Position numbers and translations under genes: made by a program
Assembly (NCBI RefSeq): GCF_001884235.1
Contig: NZ_MAOI01000064.1
Span: forward strand, 1-64,000
Source: Bacillus paramycoides
Lineage (GTDB): Bacteria; Bacillota; Bacilli; Bacillales; Bacillaceae_G
DNA: 64,000 nt
Direction: 5' to 3'
The notes under the pieces: generated by a model
The model's database searches: none
Seen by the model: the letters and a program-made list of their open reading frames with translations, nothing else
Told to the model about the DNA's origin: nothing
Shown here: one piece after another, positions 18,140 through 26,476 of the stretch
How the letters are laid out: every line of letters begins with the position of its first letter
Numbering within the stretch: the first letter of the stretch is position 1

Positions 18140-18376
18140 GTGGGGCGCACAATTAGGATTGATATTACAAATAAAGTTGTAGCTAAATTTAGGCCAGATT
18201 ATTTGGAATTATATACGAGTAAATTTATGATAGGTAAGTTTTATGTCTATACTGAAGATAAACAATATGTGTTAGAAGACGGATATATATATGAAGACGG
18301 AAAGTTTTATCGCATCATAGATACGCACCGTGGCAATAATCAAGCGGCGGAGGGCTGCGATCTAGGATGGTGTTAA
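18140..18376 (+). CDS. hypothetical protein paired with Cse60
   Basis: A 78-residue protein with no membrane segment or signal. It is beta-rich with many Tyr/Lys (FMIGKFYVYTEDKQYVLEDGYIYEDGKFYRI) and ends in a Cys pair (CDLGWC). The GTG start at 18140 has AGGAGGG 7 nt upstream. It is followed by cse60 with a 1-bp gap, so the two are translated together and may share sporulation expression. No family recognised. Confidence 0.65.
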   Translation: MGRTIRIDITNKVVAKFRPDYLELYTSKFMIGKFYVYTEDKQYVLEDGYIYEDGKFYRIIDTHRGNNQAAEGCDLGWC

Positions 18377-18377
18377 C

Positions 18378-18560
18378 ATGATTCGTGTGAAAGTGTTTGA
18401 TGAAAGTCATGAAAAAGATTTAGAAGACGCTGTAAATGTGTTTTTGAAAAAAATTGATGATGGGAATTTTGTAGATATAAAGTATCAAGTTGGTGTTTCA
18501 ATTAATGATGATGAAAATCAAATTTATTGTTTTTCAGCGATGATTGTTTATAAAGCATAA
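18378..18560 (+). CDS. sporulation protein Cse60
   Basis: A 60-residue protein beginning MIRVKVFDESHEKDLEDAVNVFL and ending QIYCFSAMIVYKA, the signature of the Cse60 family. B. subtilis csE60 is transcribed by mother-cell sigma-E; the biochemical role is unknown. It immediately follows the 78-residue gene and ends in a strong terminator. Confidence 0.8.
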   Translation: MIRVKVFDESHEKDLEDAVNVFLKKIDDGNFVDIKYQVGVSINDDENQIYCFSAMIVYKA

Positions 18561-18588
18561 AAAAGAGCTGGGGAGCCAGCTCTTTTTT
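18560..18588 (+). terminator. Rho-independent terminator
   Basis: A 12-bp stem AAAAAGAGCTGG / CCAGCTCTTTTT, GGAG loop, T6 tail. It sits between cse60 and the convergent small gene and can serve both. Confidence 0.88.
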
Positions 18589-18593
18589 ATGCT

Positions 18594-18821
18594 TTATGTT
18601 GGGACAACATGTGTCGGTAAAATATTCATAATAGATTGCGTTGTATCTATCTTCTTTGTCGTTAAAAGAACTTCCTCTGTTGCATGTTCCTGAGCATCAG
18701 TGCACATGCCGAGGTGATAACGATCACCTAAAAATGGATCAATATAAAAACCGTTTTTAAATACTTTATCATTCGGATGTTTTTCGTGGTGAATTTCAGA
18801 ACAGTTAATGCAGTAGAACAT
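18594..18821 (-). CDS. small Cys-containing protein, DUF3973-like
   Basis: A 75-residue soluble protein starting MFYCINCSEIHHEKH (a CxxC pair), then GFYIDPFLGDRYHLGMC. This resembles the DUF3973 proteins of Bacillus and could bind a metal through the three Cys and His residues. The start is the ATG at 18821, because AAGGGG lies 9 nt before it and directly abuts the in-frame ATG at 18830. The C-terminal half has no recognised motif. Confidence 0.6.
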   Translation of the reverse strand: MFYCINCSEIHHEKHPNDKVFKNGFYIDPFLGDRYHLGMCTDAQEHATEEVLLTTKKIDTTQSIMNILPTHVVPT

Positions 18822-19139
18822 AGCTTTCATCCCCTTTTCATTGTTGGTTAAAAAAATGAGTGGGTAGTCATTTCGCTCCTAAGGAAATGTTGAGGAGAAG
18901 AGAAATAACTACCTACCCAAATGGTGGGCATATTCCTTCTGATTTCACATATCTCACGTATTGTCCACGAGGGAAGGAGGAGAGACGAAGTATAGGTGAG
19001 ATAAGTTAGGCGCTTCGCTCGATATGAATGATGGAGTTTCATATTGAGCGAAGTTTTTATTTTTTATTGCCTTTGTGAGTATATTATGAAGGAATGGTGA
19101 GAGAGTGTTTGTCCTGTTGAAAAAATGTTGAGAATTTCT
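18822..19139. other. non-coding stretch with two hairpin structures
   Basis: No credible gene. An imperfect outer stem pairs GGGTAGT (about 18860) with ACTACC/TACCC (about 18911-18918). An inner CATTTC / GAAATG hairpin sits at its left side. A strong terminator follows at 19012-19064. It may hold an untranslated RNA or the leader of the minus-strand gene at 18594. Confidence 0.45.
19012..19064 (+). terminator. orphan Rho-independent terminator
   Basis: A 16-bp stem with one mismatched pair, CTTCGCTC GATATGAA / TTTCATAT TGAGCGAAG, loop TGATGGAG, followed by TTTTTATTTTTT. No gene precedes it on the plus strand since cse60, whose transcript already ends at 18588. Confidence 0.7.
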
Positions 19140-19240
19140 CAACAGTAAAAAGAGTCTTACTGTCCGTAAAAGCCCGATTGGTGTGGGCTAATAATCAGTG
19201 GGGGATGGACAAAACCTCATTGATTAAAGTTTCACTTTAT
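19140..19240 (+). repeat. bcr1-type dispersed repeat, shortened copy
   Basis: Contains the shared core CCGTAAAAGCCCGATTGGTG and AATAATCAGTGGGGGATG, and ends TTTCACTTTAT at 19240, as in the full copy at 47070-47230. The left part is shortened. The 3' TTTAT abuts TGACA, so the last T completes a TTGACA -35 box. Confidence 0.8.
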
Positions 19241-19293
19241 TGACATGAAACTAAAAGGTGTTATATTATCTGAATACAACTAAAAGGTGTTAT
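19240..19293 (+). promoter_or_regulatory. promoter with duplicated operator-like site of the SRPBCC/ArsR operon
   Basis: TTGACA (19240-19245) is followed 16-18 bp later by TATATT/TATTAT. The 16-bp sequence AACTAAAAGGTGTTAT occurs exactly at 19249-19264 and again at 19278-19293 (29-bp period). The first copy lies between the -35 and -10 boxes and the second covers the early transcript, a layout suited to repression by the operon's own ArsR protein. Confidence 0.65.
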
Positions 19294-19322
19294 GTATTAA
19301 TGCCGAATAAAGGAGAAATAAA

Positions 19323-19751
19323 ATGGAACAACAAAATACATTAAACGACATTAAACAAACGGTTATTTTTAATGCATCTATTCAAAAAGTATGGGATACA
19401 GTATCAACTGTAGAAGGAATTGCGTCATGGTTTATGCCAAATGATTTCGAACTAAAGGTAGGACATGAGTTTCATATACAATCACCTTTTGGGCCATCGC
19501 CATGTAAAGTGTTAGAAATTGATGAACCGAATCGTTTATCTTTCTCATGGGATACAGATGGCTGGATCGTTTCGTTTATTTTGAAAGACTTAGGGGATAA
19601 AACAGAATTTACGTTAATCCACGGCGGCTGGAAACATCCTGATGAAATTCTTCCGAAAGCGAATGCGAAGAGCTCTATTATTCGCGACAGAATGAATGGT
19701 GGTTGGGTAGCGATTGTAAATGAAAAACTGAAAAAGGTTGTTGAGGGCTAA
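19323..19751 (+). CDS. SRPBCC (AHSA1-type) domain protein
   Basis: A 142-residue START-fold protein. [34 protein letters not shown] and [32 protein letters not shown] are typical of the AHSA1/SRPBCC family that binds small hydrophobic ligands. AAAGGAGAAATAAAATG provides the start. It is coupled to a downstream ArsR regulator (the stop is followed directly by the next start), a frequent pairing in Bacillus. The ligand is unknown. Confidence 0.82.
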   Translation: MEQQNTLNDIKQTVIFNASIQKVWDTVSTVEGIASWFMPNDFELKVGHEFHIQSPFGPSPCKVLEIDEPNRLSFSWDTDGWIVSFILKDLGDKTEFTLIHGGWKHPDEILPKANAKSSIIRDRMNGGWVAIVNEKLKKVVEG

Positions 19752-20075
19752 GTGGCATCGTCGGCAGTAAAATACGATGTGTTTCAGGCAATTGCTGATC
19801 CAACCCGCCGAGAAGTATTACGGTTATTAAGTGATAAAGAGTTACCAATTTCAAAAATAACGGATCATTTTCCGATGAGTCGTACGGCTGTTGTGAAGCA
19901 TCTGCATATTCTTTCAGAAGCGAATTTAGTGAGTGGAAGAAAGAGTGGAAGAGAAAAGATATATCGTTTGCAGCCAGAGCCGTTAGCGGAATTACAGCAG
20001 TGGCTCTCGTATTATGAACGATTTTGGGATAATAAATTGTCTATGCTTAAATATATTGTGGAGAATGAAGAATAG
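19752..20075 (+). CDS. ArsR-family winged-helix repressor
   Basis: A 107-residue protein with FQAIADPTRREVLRLLSDKELPISKITDHFPMSRTAVVKHLHILSEANLV and a beta-wing GRKSGREKIYRL. There is no Cys metal-sensing motif, so it is closer to the SdpR-like autorepressors than to metal sensors. GTG start immediately after the SRPBCC stop, with GAGGG upstream. Likely represses its own operon through the two 16-bp sites at 19249 and 19278. Confidence 0.85.
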   Translation: MASSAVKYDVFQAIADPTRREVLRLLSDKELPISKITDHFPMSRTAVVKHLHILSEANLVSGRKSGREKIYRLQPEPLAELQQWLSYYERFWDNKLSMLKYIVENEE

Positions 20076-20093
20076 ATTTTAACGCTCATATAA

Positions 20094-20128
20094 GGAAAGA
20101 GGATGACCGAAATGGTCATCCTCTTTAT
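20094..20128. terminator. bidirectional Rho-independent terminator
   Basis: Stem AAAGAGGATGACC / GGTCATCCTCTTT with loop GAAAT. It ends the ArsR operon and the convergent MFS gene. Confidence 0.8.
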
Positions 20129-20133
20129 TATTG

Positions 20134-21573
20134 CTATTGCTCACTTGTTTGTTTAGCTGGCTTTAATAGGAGCCAAGCGATAATTAATGTTAATACCGCT
20201 AATGCGAAAGTGCTCATATAAATGACGTGTATACTTGAGGCTAATGCTTCTTGTGATTCAGTTACTACGTTTGCCGCAGATCCTCCATGTCCACCAGAAG
20301 ATACGAGGTCAAGGTTTTTGATGCCACGTGCATGTATCATCGTATTGAAGACCATGCCGAAAATTGCAGCACCTAACGTTTGACTAAATGTATTAATGAA
20401 TGTGTTTAAACCGACTGCTGTTCCGCGCGTATGAGCCGGTACAGCTGCTTGAATTGTTACCATGTAAATTGGTGTGACAAGTCCCATTCCTAAGCCGAAT
20501 AATCCGACTGCAACATAAATAAGGAATGATGGTGAATCTGTTGATAATGTAAATAATAAGAATGAAGCAACTGATAAAATGCTAGCTCCAAGTAAAATGA
20601 TTTGTTTTGTTTGTAACTTGCCAACTAAATTACCGGAGAACATAGCACCGAATGTCCACATAACAGGAATTGGCATTAAAATGAGTCCAGCCTCTGTTGC
20701 ATTTTTTCCTAATACACCTTGGCTCCAAATTGGAAGGTACACTGTAATACTAATAATCATTGCACCAGCAATAAGCGTTAATATGTTTATAGTAGATAAT
20801 GTACGGTTAGAGAAAAGTGCTAGCGGAATTAATGGTTCCGGAGATTTTTTCTCGATGTATAAGAAAATAATGAATGACACAGCGGCAAAGATTAATAGGC
20901 CGATAATTGTAATGTCTCCCCAGTTTTGCTTACTGCTACCTGTTAATAGTGCATATAGTAAAGCAATTGTACTTAATGAGAAGACTGTTGCACCAAGGTA
21001 GTCAATATGTTGCTTAGAGGACTTAATAGATTCCTTATAAGAAGTGGCAATCATTAAGCAAGCGATAATTCCAAACGGAACGTTTAAGAAGAAGATATAG
21101 CGCCAAGAAAGGGAATCAACTAAAAATCCACCTACTAACGGTCCGATAACACCAGATACACCCCAAACGGCACTCATCCAGCCCTGTGCTTTCGCACGGT
21201 CCTTCGCTTCACTATATAAGTCTCCAATAATCGTCATTGTAATCGGCATAACAGCCCCAGCCCCTATACCTTGAAGAGCACGGAAGAAGATTAATTGTTC
21301 CATTGATGTAACGACTCCGCAAAGTGCAGAACCGATTAAGAAGATTGTTGCTCCGATGAGCAAAACTTTTTTACGGCCGAATAAATCAGCTAGTTTTCCG
21401 TATATTGGAGTCGAAACAGCTGTTGCAAGCATATAGATTGCATATACCCAACTAACAAGTTCGACGCCTGACAAATCACTCGTTATACGAGGGATTGCTG
21501 TACTAACAATCGTTCCTTCTACCGCAGAAAGAAACGTCATTAGCATTAAAGACATCATGACTTTTTTTCTCAT
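20134..21573 (-). CDS. 14-TM MFS drug exporter (DHA2/EmrB-QacA type)
   Basis: 479 residues with about fourteen hydrophobic segments. Motif D-like LSAVEGTIVSTAIPRI follows the first helix region, motif A GKLADLFGRKKVLLIG lies between helices 2 and 3, and motif C GVIGPLVGGFLVDSLSWRYIFFLNVPFG is present, all of the DHA2 family. Probably exports a hydrophobic compound using the proton gradient; the substrate is unknown. AAGGGGAAAACAAATG gives the start. Convergent with the SRPBCC/ArsR operon, and no dedicated regulator is adjacent. Confidence 0.88.
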   Translation of the reverse strand: MRKKVMMSLMLMTFLSAVEGTIVSTAIPRITSDLSGVELVSWVYAIYMLATAVSTPIYGKLADLFGRKKVLLIGATIFLIGSALCGVVTSMEQLIFFRALQGIGAGAVMPITMTIIGDLYSEAKDRAKAQGWMSAVWGVSGVIGPLVGGFLVDSLSWRYIFFLNVPFGIIACLMIATSYKESIKSSKQHIDYLGATVFSLSTIALLYALLTGSSKQNWGDITIIGLLIFAAVSFIIFLYIEKKSPEPLIPLALFSNRTLSTINILTLIAGAMIISITVYLPIWSQGVLGKNATEAGLILMPIPVMWTFGAMFSGNLVGKLQTKQIILLGASILSVASFLLFTLSTDSPSFLIYVAVGLFGLGMGLVTPIYMVTIQAAVPAHTRGTAVGLNTFINTFSQTLGAAIFGMVFNTMIHARGIKNLDLVSSGGHGGSAANVVTESQEALASSIHVIYMSTFALAVLTLIIAWLLLKPAKQTSEQ

Positions 21574-21780
21574 TTGTTTTCCCCTTACCCTTTTTCAAAT
21601 ATTCAACAATATAAAATATAAAGGTACTAAGCTATATAAAGCAACAAAAAAGAAACAGGAATTATAAGGATAGGAGATTTGTCGTTCCTTGTCGGAGTGC
21701 TTATATATTGAAAAAATCGCTAATAATTTTGAAGAAACGGTCGATATAATTTTATATGCAATTTTATTATTTCAACATAT

Positions 21781-21810
21781 AAAAAAGAAACAGGAATCCC
21801 TGTTTCTTTT
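21781..21810 (-). terminator. Rho-independent terminator of ytfP
   Basis: Stem AAAAGAAACAGG / CCTGTTTCTTTT, short loop. It overlaps the stop codon of the flavoprotein gene on the minus strand. Confidence 0.8.
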
Positions 21811-23080
21811 AGTATTGCATTTTCGCATTTTGCCCAGCTGTTGTTCCGGCGATTCTACCAGTAACAAGGGCAGATGTAATGTTATAGCCACCAGTATAAC
21901 CGTGAATATCAAGAACTTCTCCGCAGAAATATAAACCATTCGTGAATTTCGAAGACATTTCTTTCGGGTTAATTTCTTTAACGGATACACCTCCGCCAGT
22001 AACGAATGCTTTTTCAAGCGGCTGAGTACCATTTACATGAACGGTAAATTCTTTAAAGTCTTTCACAAGTGCACGAATCTTCTCATGAGAAATTTGTCCA
22101 GCTTGTTCGCTACCGTCAATTTCATTTTTTTCTAATAAGAATAGGAAGTAACGTTCAGGAACATAGCCTTTTAAAACGTTTTTAATTCCTTTTTTCGGAT
22201 CTTCTTTCATTTGTTTCAGCATGCGTTGGAACAGTTGCTCACTATTTTCTTCTGGCAATGCATCGATACTCATTTGCACCGTGTTTGTTTTAAACTTCTT
22301 CATCGTTTTTATAACGAATTGGCTACAACGAAGAGCGGCAGGACCAGATAGGCCGAAGTGAGTGAAGAGCATGTCCATTTTATGAGAAATGACAGCTTTT
22401 CCTTTCGGGTTTAATACACTTAAGTTTACGTCTCGTAAAGCAAGACCTTGCAATGTACGGTCACGAATAAATGGTTCGTTTGAAAGGATTGGTACTTCTG
22501 TTGGGAAAAGCTCTGTAATTGTATGTCCGGCTTTTTCAGCCCATGCGTATCCGTCTCCAGTAGAACCGGTATGAGGAACAGATTTTCCACCAACAGCGAT
22601 AACGACGTGATTTGTTTCTAACACTTCACCTGTTTGCAATACAACTGCTTTCGTTTGACCGTTTTCATATTCAATCGTGTCAACAGGCGTATTCGTACGT
22701 ATTTTCACACCTAAATCTTTTAATCGTGTTAAAAGTGCGTCTACAACAGATTGTGCTTTATTTGATACTGGGAACATGCGGCCATGATCCTCTTCTTTCA
22801 GTTTTACACCGAGATTTTCGAAGAATGTAATAATATCTTCATTACTGAAAATAGAAAAAGCGCTGTATAAGAAGCGACCATTTCCAGGTATATGTTTAAC
22901 GATTTCATCAAGTGGTAGACGGTTCGTTACGTTACAACGACCACCACCAGAAATCGCAAGTTTACGTCCTAGTTTATTTCCTTTATCAAGAAGTAAGACA
23001 TTTGCGCCTTCTTCAGCAGCACCGATTGCAGCCATTAGCCCTGAGGGACCGCCGCCGATGACAATAACATCATAATGCAT
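21809..23080 (-). CDS. ytfP: HI0933-family FAD-dependent oxidoreductase (YtfP)
   Basis: A 423-residue flavoprotein with the dinucleotide-binding motif [19 protein letters not shown], the family signature [11 protein letters not shown], a second motif [22 protein letters not shown], and the C-terminal [27 protein letters not shown] that closes over FAD. The substrate is unknown; relatives are annotated as aminoacetone oxidase or BaiN-like. Divergent from ytgP, as in B. subtilis. GAGGTCG precedes the ATG. Confidence 0.85.
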   Translation of the reverse strand: MHYDVIVIGGGPSGLMAAIGAAEEGANVLLLDKGNKLGRKLAISGGGRCNVTNRLPLDEIVKHIPGNGRFLYSAFSIFSNEDIITFFENLGVKLKEEDHGRMFPVSNKAQSVVDALLTRLKDLGVKIRTNTPVDTIEYENGQTKAVVLQTGEVLETNHVVIAVGGKSVPHTGSTGDGYAWAEKAGHTITELFPTEVPILSNEPFIRDRTLQGLALRDVNLSVLNPKGKAVISHKMDMLFTHFGLSGPAALRCSQFVIKTMKKFKTNTVQMSIDALPEENSEQLFQRMLKQMKEDPKKGIKNVLKGYVPERYFLFLLEKNEIDGSEQAGQISHEKIRALVKDFKEFTVHVNGTQPLEKAFVTGGGVSVKEINPKEMSSKFTNGLYFCGEVLDIHGYTGGYNITSALVTGRIAGTTAGQNAKMQY

Positions 23081-23207
23081 AATATATCGACCTCATTTTC
23101 TACATTTCCTGCCTAAAAGAATAGCATGTTTTCTCTTAAAAGAAAAATAGAGTGAAGTACTGCTTCAGGAGAGAATTGTGGTACAATACAAAAGTTAGAG
23201 TTCAGCG

Positions 23208-23367
23208 TTATCCCGCATTAACGGGTAGTAAGACTCCTATCCTAAGACTTAGCAGAAGCAAAGAAGTGAGTTTTGAAGCGGGAGGCCAACTGCCCGTAAA
23301 AGCCCGATTGGTTCAACTAATAATCTGTGGGGGTGAAGCCTTCCCACTGATTAAAGTTTCACTTTAT
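23208..23367 (+). repeat. bcr1-type dispersed repeat, full-length copy
   Basis: About 160 bp beginning TTATCCCGC and ending TTTCACTTTAT, with the shared AACTGCCCGTAAAAGCCCGA and AATAATCTGTGGGGGTGAAG blocks. Its 3' end is 24 bp before the ytgP start and only about 8 bp before the ribosome site, so it must lie in the ytgP leader or hold its promoter. Confidence 0.85.
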
Positions 23368-23390
23368 ATAAGAAGTAGGAGGATTTTTGT

Positions 23391-25043
23391 ATGTCCGATT
23401 CAAAATTTCTGCGCGGAACGCTTATTGTGACGTTAGGGACATTTTTAGTAAAGTTCTTAGGCATGATTTACGTCTTTCCGTTTCATGCATTAGTAGGCAC
23501 AGAAGGCGGAACGCTCTATACATATGGATATATTCCATATACGATATTTTTAAGTATTGCAACGGCAGGGGTGCCGCTTGCTGTTTCGAAGTTTGTTTCC
23601 AAATATAATGCACTTGGAGATTATAAAACGAGCCGGAGAATGTTCCGTTCGGGAATGGTTATGATGATAGTAACAGGAGTTCTTTCCTTCTTAGTACTGT
23701 ACATGACCGCACCATTATTTGCAGAAGCAATGCTTGGTAAACAAAGTTTACAAAATAAGATAGAAGAAGTTACGACGATTATTCGCCTCGTAAGTTTTGC
23801 GCTTATTGTTGTACCGGCAGCAAGTTTGATTCGTGGTTATTTCCAAGGTCACCAATCGATGGGACCGACTACGGTTTCACAAATTATTGAGCAAATTATT
23901 CGTATCGTCTTTTTATTAGCGGGTAGTTTCATCGTTATTAAAGTGCTTGGCGGTACAGTAGCAACAGCAGTTGGGGTTGCGACATTCGCTGCATTCGTTT
24001 CAGCAGTTGGAGCGCTCGGCGTATTAGTTTGGTACTGGTTAAAACGTAAAAAATATTTGGATCAATATTTAATTGAGCAAACTGTACCAGAATCGACAGT
24101 AAGTACCGTTCAATTGTTTAAAGAATTATTTGCGTATGCAATTCCTTACGTTGTAATTGGGTTAACAATTCCTTTATATCAACAAATTGATACATTGACA
24201 TTTAACTCTATTATGCAGGCAATTGGTCAAGGGGATATCGCAGAGCGAGCGCTCGGTATTTTCACGATGTGGACGCATAAATTAATTATGATTCCTGTAT
24301 CACTTGCAACAGCGTTTAGTTTAACGCTCGTGCCAGCGATTACAAAGTCGTTTACTGAAAAGCAATACCGTTATTTAAAATTACAAATTACACAAACATT
24401 CCAGGCAAATATGTTTTTAACATTGCCAGCAGTTATCGGTATTTCTACACTTGCATATCCGATTTACACTGCTTTTTACGATTCAGATCCACTAGGTGGA
24501 CAAGTATTAATGTGGTATGCACCAGTCGCGCTATTGTTTGCTTTGTTCACGGTAACAGCGGCAATCCTACAAGGGATTAACCAGCAGAAACACGCGGTTA
24601 TTGCGCTTGTGATGGGTGTTATTTTGAAGTTTGTATGCAACGTAATCTTTATTCGTTATTTCGGTACAGTTGGGGCGATTTTAGCTACTGCAGTCGGCTT
24701 CTTAGCTTCCGTATGGTATACGAATAAACAAATCAAAAAACATGCAAACTATTCATTTGGTGTTGTATATAAGAGAACATTCCAAATTGCAATATTAACA
24801 CTTGTAATGGTTATTGCTGTAAAGCTATCACAATGGCTTCTATCCTTCATGATTTCGCCTGATGGCCGTATTGGTGCTCTTATTACAGTTGCGATTTGTG
24901 CAGGTATTGGTGGCCTTGTTTACGGATTGTTAGCGATTCGCACAGGAGTACTAGAAAGAGTATTTGGCGGAGAGGCTTTAGAGAAAATCCAGCGTAAACT
25001 TGGTAGTAGATTCAAAATAAAGTTGAAATCAAAAGGGGCGTAA
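23391..25043 (+). CDS. ytgP: MurJ/YtgP-type lipid II or polysaccharide flippase
   Basis: A 550-residue membrane protein with about fourteen helices of the MOP (MVF/SpoVB) superfamily. FLRGTLIVTLGTFLVKFLG and MIYVFPFHALVGTEGGTLY at the start match B. subtilis YtgP, a MurJ-class lipid II flippase. The C-terminus is basic (KIQRKLGSRFKIKLKSKG). AGTAGGAGG lies 8 nt before the ATG. It is followed by the rsuA-type gene ytzG, the same neighbours as in B. subtilis. An internal hairpin terminator lies between them. Confidence 0.88.
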   Translation: MSDSKFLRGTLIVTLGTFLVKFLGMIYVFPFHALVGTEGGTLYTYGYIPYTIFLSIATAGVPLAVSKFVSKYNALGDYKTSRRMFRSGMVMMIVTGVLSFLVLYMTAPLFAEAMLGKQSLQNKIEEVTTIIRLVSFALIVVPAASLIRGYFQGHQSMGPTTVSQIIEQIIRIVFLLAGSFIVIKVLGGTVATAVGVATFAAFVSAVGALGVLVWYWLKRKKYLDQYLIEQTVPESTVSTVQLFKELFAYAIPYVVIGLTIPLYQQIDTLTFNSIMQAIGQGDIAERALGIFTMWTHKLIMIPVSLATAFSLTLVPAITKSFTEKQYRYLKLQITQTFQANMFLTLPAVIGISTLAYPIYTAFYDSDPLGGQVLMWYAPVALLFALFTVTAAILQGINQQKHAVIALVMGVILKFVCNVIFIRYFGTVGAILATAVGFLASVWYTNKQIKKHANYSFGVVYKRTFQIAILTLVMVIAVKLSQWLLSFMISPDGRIGALITVAICAGIGGLVYGLLAIRTGVLERVFGGEALEKIQRKLGSRFKIKLKSKGA

Positions 25044-25060
25044 ATACGTCCCCTTTTCTT
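25031..25060 (+). terminator. Rho-independent terminator after ytgP
   Basis: AAAAGGGG-CGTA / TACG-TCCCCTTTT stem with one bulge and a short loop. It overlaps the last codons of ytgP and has a modest T tail, so read-through into the pseudouridine synthase is possible. Confidence 0.65.
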
Positions 25061-25085
25061 ATGATAAATAAAGAAGGTGAAGAAT

Positions 25086-25814
25086 ATGAGATTAGATAAA
25101 TTATTAGCGAATATGGGATACGGAAGTAGAAAAGAAGTAAAAAAATTATTGAAAGACGGCGTTGTGAAGATTGATGGAACGCCAGTGAAAGATGCGAAGT
25201 TTCATGTGAATGTAGAAGAGCAAGAAGTTATGATTCACGGTGAAGTTGTGGAATATAAAGAGTTTGTTTATTTAATGATGCATAAACCACAAGGTGTTAT
25301 TTCAGCGACGGAAGATGATAATCATGAAACAGTAATAGATTTATTAGAATTAGAAGATGCGATTTTTGATCCATTCCCGGTTGGAAGACTTGATATTGAT
25401 ACAGAAGGTTTCCTATTAATAACAAATGATGGGAAGCTAACGCATCAATTATTATCGCCGAAAAAGCACGTGCCGAAAAAATATTATGCACACGTTTCAG
25501 GCGTTGTAACGGAAGATGATATAAAAGAGTTTGCAAAAGGTGTTATTTTAGATGATGGCTATGAAACGAAGCCAGGCGAACTTACAATTTTAAAAAGCGA
25601 TGATATTTCGGAAATCGAGCTCGTTATTACAGAGGGAAAATTCCATCAAGTGAAGCGTATGTTTGAAGCGGTAGGGAAAAAAGTTGTTTACTTAAAGAGA
25701 ACAGAGATGGGACCTTTAGTGTTGGATGAAGAGCTAGAACTTGGACAGTATCGTGAATTGACAGATGAAGAAGTAGAAATGTTAAAGACGTATCAAGTAG
25801 ATAACGAAAAATAA
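25086..25814 (+). CDS. ytzG: RsuA-family rRNA pseudouridine synthase (YtzG)
   Basis: 242 residues. An N-terminal S4 RNA-binding domain (MRLDKLLANMGYGSRKEVKKLL) is followed by the catalytic domain with the Asp in GRLDIDTEGFLLITNDG and the family motif KPQGVISATEDD. It should convert a uridine of 16S rRNA to pseudouridine. The ATG at 25086 is preferred over GTG 25077, since GAAGG lies 8 nt before it. Confidence 0.9.
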   Translation: MRLDKLLANMGYGSRKEVKKLLKDGVVKIDGTPVKDAKFHVNVEEQEVMIHGEVVEYKEFVYLMMHKPQGVISATEDDNHETVIDLLELEDAIFDPFPVGRLDIDTEGFLLITNDGKLTHQLLSPKKHVPKKYYAHVSGVVTEDDIKEFAKGVILDDGYETKPGELTILKSDDISEIELVITEGKFHQVKRMFEAVGKKVVYLKRTEMGPLVLDEELELGQYRELTDEEVEMLKTYQVDNEK

Positions 25815-25832
25815 TGCCGATTTTAAGGCGCA

Positions 25833-25866
25833 GAAAAAACCCCTTTCTATATAATTAGAAAGGGGT
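25833..25866. terminator. bidirectional Rho-independent terminator
   Basis: An 11-bp stem ACCCCTTTCTA / TAGAAAGGGGT with a T run on the minus strand. It ends ytzE and probably ytzG. Confidence 0.82.
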
Positions 25867-25896
25867 ATGTATTTATTTTACATACAATTGTTTTCG

Positions 25897-26118
25897 TTAT
25901 GAGGTCATTCTCACTTTCTTTCCTGTTGTTGTCCACTTACCGCGGCAAGGGCTATACACGAGTTCATTAAACTGCAACACATTTAGATCACGTTGTATCG
26001 TTCGCGGTGTGATCCCGAACTCATCTACAAGGTCTTTCGTCGTTACCGTTCCGTTTTCATTGATGTACATATAAATTGATTTAATGCGTGTTAGCATACG
26101 AGTAGTTGTAGGTTTCAA
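25897..26118 (-). CDS. ytzE: DeoR-type HTH protein YtzE
   Basis: A 73-residue protein consisting only of a winged-helix domain: TRIKSIYMYINENGTVTTKDLVDEFGITPRTIQRDLNVLQFNELV. It matches the short DeoR-like YtzE of B. subtilis at the same locus. There is no effector domain, so it may act as a simple DNA-binding switch. The start is TTG 26118 with GGAG upstream; an internal ATG seven codons later is an alternative. Divergent from pepV. Confidence 0.82.
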   Translation of the reverse strand: MKPTTTRMLTRIKSIYMYINENGTVTTKDLVDEFGITPRTIQRDLNVLQFNELVYSPCRGKWTTTGKKVRMTS

Positions 26119-26476
26119 GAGAAAACCACTCCTCTACTAGTTTTTTTGACCCCATTCAGGAAAGAAGGTCGTTACTACCATTGTACTCTACATGACAAAA
26201 TTCATGCCTTAACTTACTTAAATTTTACAAAAGTTTAACAAATATTCATATAGAAAAATATTGGTAGTTGACATTGTATGTCTGGTCAGTCAACTAACTC
26301 ATAAATTTCTACGTAAAACGCCAAATTCCTGCAAATTTTTTTGAAAAAATAAAAGAAAAACTAATAAGAAATATCAGAAATATTACAATTGTTCGTTATT
26401 GAGTTTCGGTATATGGCATAAGAGATTTTGGTTTGCTATGATAAAAGAGAGAATATAGAAGGAGGATGGATGCGTG
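26119..26476. other. divergent intergenic region ytzE / pepV
   Basis: 358 bases without a gene. The region is A/T-rich and contains a 7-bp inverted repeat AGTTGAC (26266-26272) / GTCAACT (26289-26295). Its left arm includes TTGACA, a possible -35 box (26268-26273). It presumably holds both promoters. No riboswitch-like fold was recognised. Confidence 0.45.

Noticed and set aside
18848-19142. Two overlapping minus-strand frames of 62-64 residues
   Set aside because: They run through a structured non-coding region, lack ribosome sites and have unnatural composition.
23152-23430. 92-residue plus frame through the bcr1 copy upstream of ytgP
   Set aside because: It translates the repeat element and overlaps ytgP out of frame.
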